Positions 22,110 to 22,661 of a stretch of DNA of 22,661 nt are shown here, in pieces (position 1 is the first letter of the stretch; each line of letters begins with the position of its first letter). The DNA comes from Nitratifractor sp964650685 (GTDB taxonomy: Bacteria > Campylobacterota > Campylobacteria > Campylobacterales > Sulfurovaceae). A program made the translations under genes and the position numbers. The stretch lies in contig CAZYUW010000166.1 of NCBI GenBank assembly GCA_964650685.1, forward strand, positions 1 through 22,661, read 5' to 3'. Below the pieces are notes generated by a model. That model saw only the letters and a list, made by a program, of their open reading frames with translations, was not told where the DNA came from and did not search any database.

Positions 22110-22661
22110 TCACCAGTTGATTCTTTCAAGCTGATTGTTTGGAGCCGGTGACGACTCGATCACATGTCCTGTTTTTCCTTCGCCTTTCCACAGGAGTCCG
22201 CGATTCCTGAAATAGATCGTAAAGTCAGGCAATCCATCAGGCTTGGTTGGATGATATTTCAGCCACTCGTCCGGCGTTATCGTTATGATGGCCTCCTGTG
22301 GCCTGTACGATGTCGGAGGATAGGAGATCGTAACAGGCGATGTGGATCCGTTGTTGTCGAACTCTATATTGCTGTTTGGACTCAATAAAACCGGATCGCT
22401 GGAGTTTATGGATACCGATGTGAGACTGAGTATCTTGCCGTCGTTTGCCGGCGTATGTCCGCTCACCCTGTACCATGCTCCGCCACCGTTCGAGACCGTA
22501 TCGTCCGCATTGGATGTGTACAGGCCCGGCCATGAGGAGTTGCAGACTATATCGATCGTGTTTTTGCAGTAGACATCCACCCAGAATGTCGTATCGAACG
22601 ATGTGCCATACTCTACATGTCCGTCTGTGCCGGTTTGCGGCATGACCTTGGCGAAATAGAA
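22110..22661 (-). CDS. C-terminal part of a large exported protein (N-terminus outside the window)
   Basis: The frame runs in from the right edge (first codons FYFAKVMPQ) and ends at TGA 22110-22112, leaving 183 residues. I do not recognise a family with confidence. It is beta rich, with many Asn, Ser, Thr, Gly and aromatic residues and a cysteine pair (DVYCKNTIDIVCNSSWPG), the composition of an extracellular or outer-membrane protein. SPVTISYPPTSYRPQ resembles a linker between Ig-like beta domains. The stop codon touches the first prepilin gene, so they are in one operon. In type IV pilus loci a large secreted protein in this position is often a tip adhesin (PilY1 or MshQ type); that role is inference. 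Confidence 0.7.
   Translation of the reverse strand, partial: FYFAKVMPQTGTDGHVEYGTSFDTTFWVDVYCKNTIDIVCNSSWPGLYTSNADDTVSNGGGAWYRVSGHTPANDGKILSLTSVSINSSDPVLLSPNSNIEFDNNGSTSPVTISYPPTSYRPQEAIITITPDEWLKYHPTKPDGLPDFTIYFRNRGLLWKGEGKTGHVIESSPAPNNQLERINW

Overview
The window looks like a chromosomal piece from a Campylobacterota (Epsilonproteobacteria) genome, probably a free-living sulfur or hydrogen oxidiser with a base composition near 50% GC. This rests on the kind of proteins (an NrdB ending in the NYAK...DDF tail, a combined siroheme nitrite/sulfite reductase, a CinA-like protein without the usual N-terminal domain, prepilins of the KAF(S/T)MIEL type), on scattered biosynthetic genes such as a solitary hisD, on the gatA-guaB pair, and on heavy use of ATA and AGA codons. 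Genus-level placement is not possible by eye.

Layout: (1) 1-414 holds the AT-rich 3' end of an AAA-type ATPase gene, probably the edge of an acquired island, separated from nrdB by an inverted repeat. (2) 415-5917 is metabolic core: nrdB (-), a PLP-dependent deaminase-like gene (+), hisD (+), a small acidic protein (-) and a siroheme nitrite/sulfite reductase (+). (3) 5905-8959, minus strand: a b-type cytochrome with its own promoter, then a znuABC-type metal uptake operon (A, C, B in transcription order). (4) 9175-9409: two minus-strand tRNA genes behind a consensus sigma-70 promoter. The second gene in the cluster is a normal tRNA-Asp. The first has a Val anticodon and a Val 3' end, but its 5' acceptor strand does not pair with its 3' strand. 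(5) 9406-13521: a CinA-like gene (-), divergent ileS (+), and a 40-codon membrane peptide gene that overlaps the ileS stop codon. (6) 13550-15454: variable segment with an AT-rich DUF1566-like secreted protein, a thioredoxin (-) and a RAYT/REP element bounded by perfect 28-bp inverted repeats. (7) 15513-18318: gatA-guaB. (8) 18410-18955: long-form ribosome hibernation factor (-). (9) 19128-22661, minus strand: a tightly coupled operon of a large exported protein (only its C-terminus is here) followed by four prepilin/pseudopilin genes.

How the genes work together: gatA serves the indirect Asn/Gln-tRNA pathway used by this phylum and sits with guaB. The siroheme reductase overlaps the neighbouring cytochrome b gene tail to tail, so shared function is only a possibility. 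The last operon resembles the minor-pseudopilin sets of type IV pilus or type II secretion machines (three prepilins with Glu at +5 and one without it, as in GspK/PilX), coupled to an unidentified large surface protein.

The least ordinary items are the mismatched, apparently chimeric tRNA gene, the pseudopilin plus exoprotein operon, the RAYT element set immediately upstream of the gatA promoter, the island edge at position 1, and the shifted metal-ligand spacing in NrdB.
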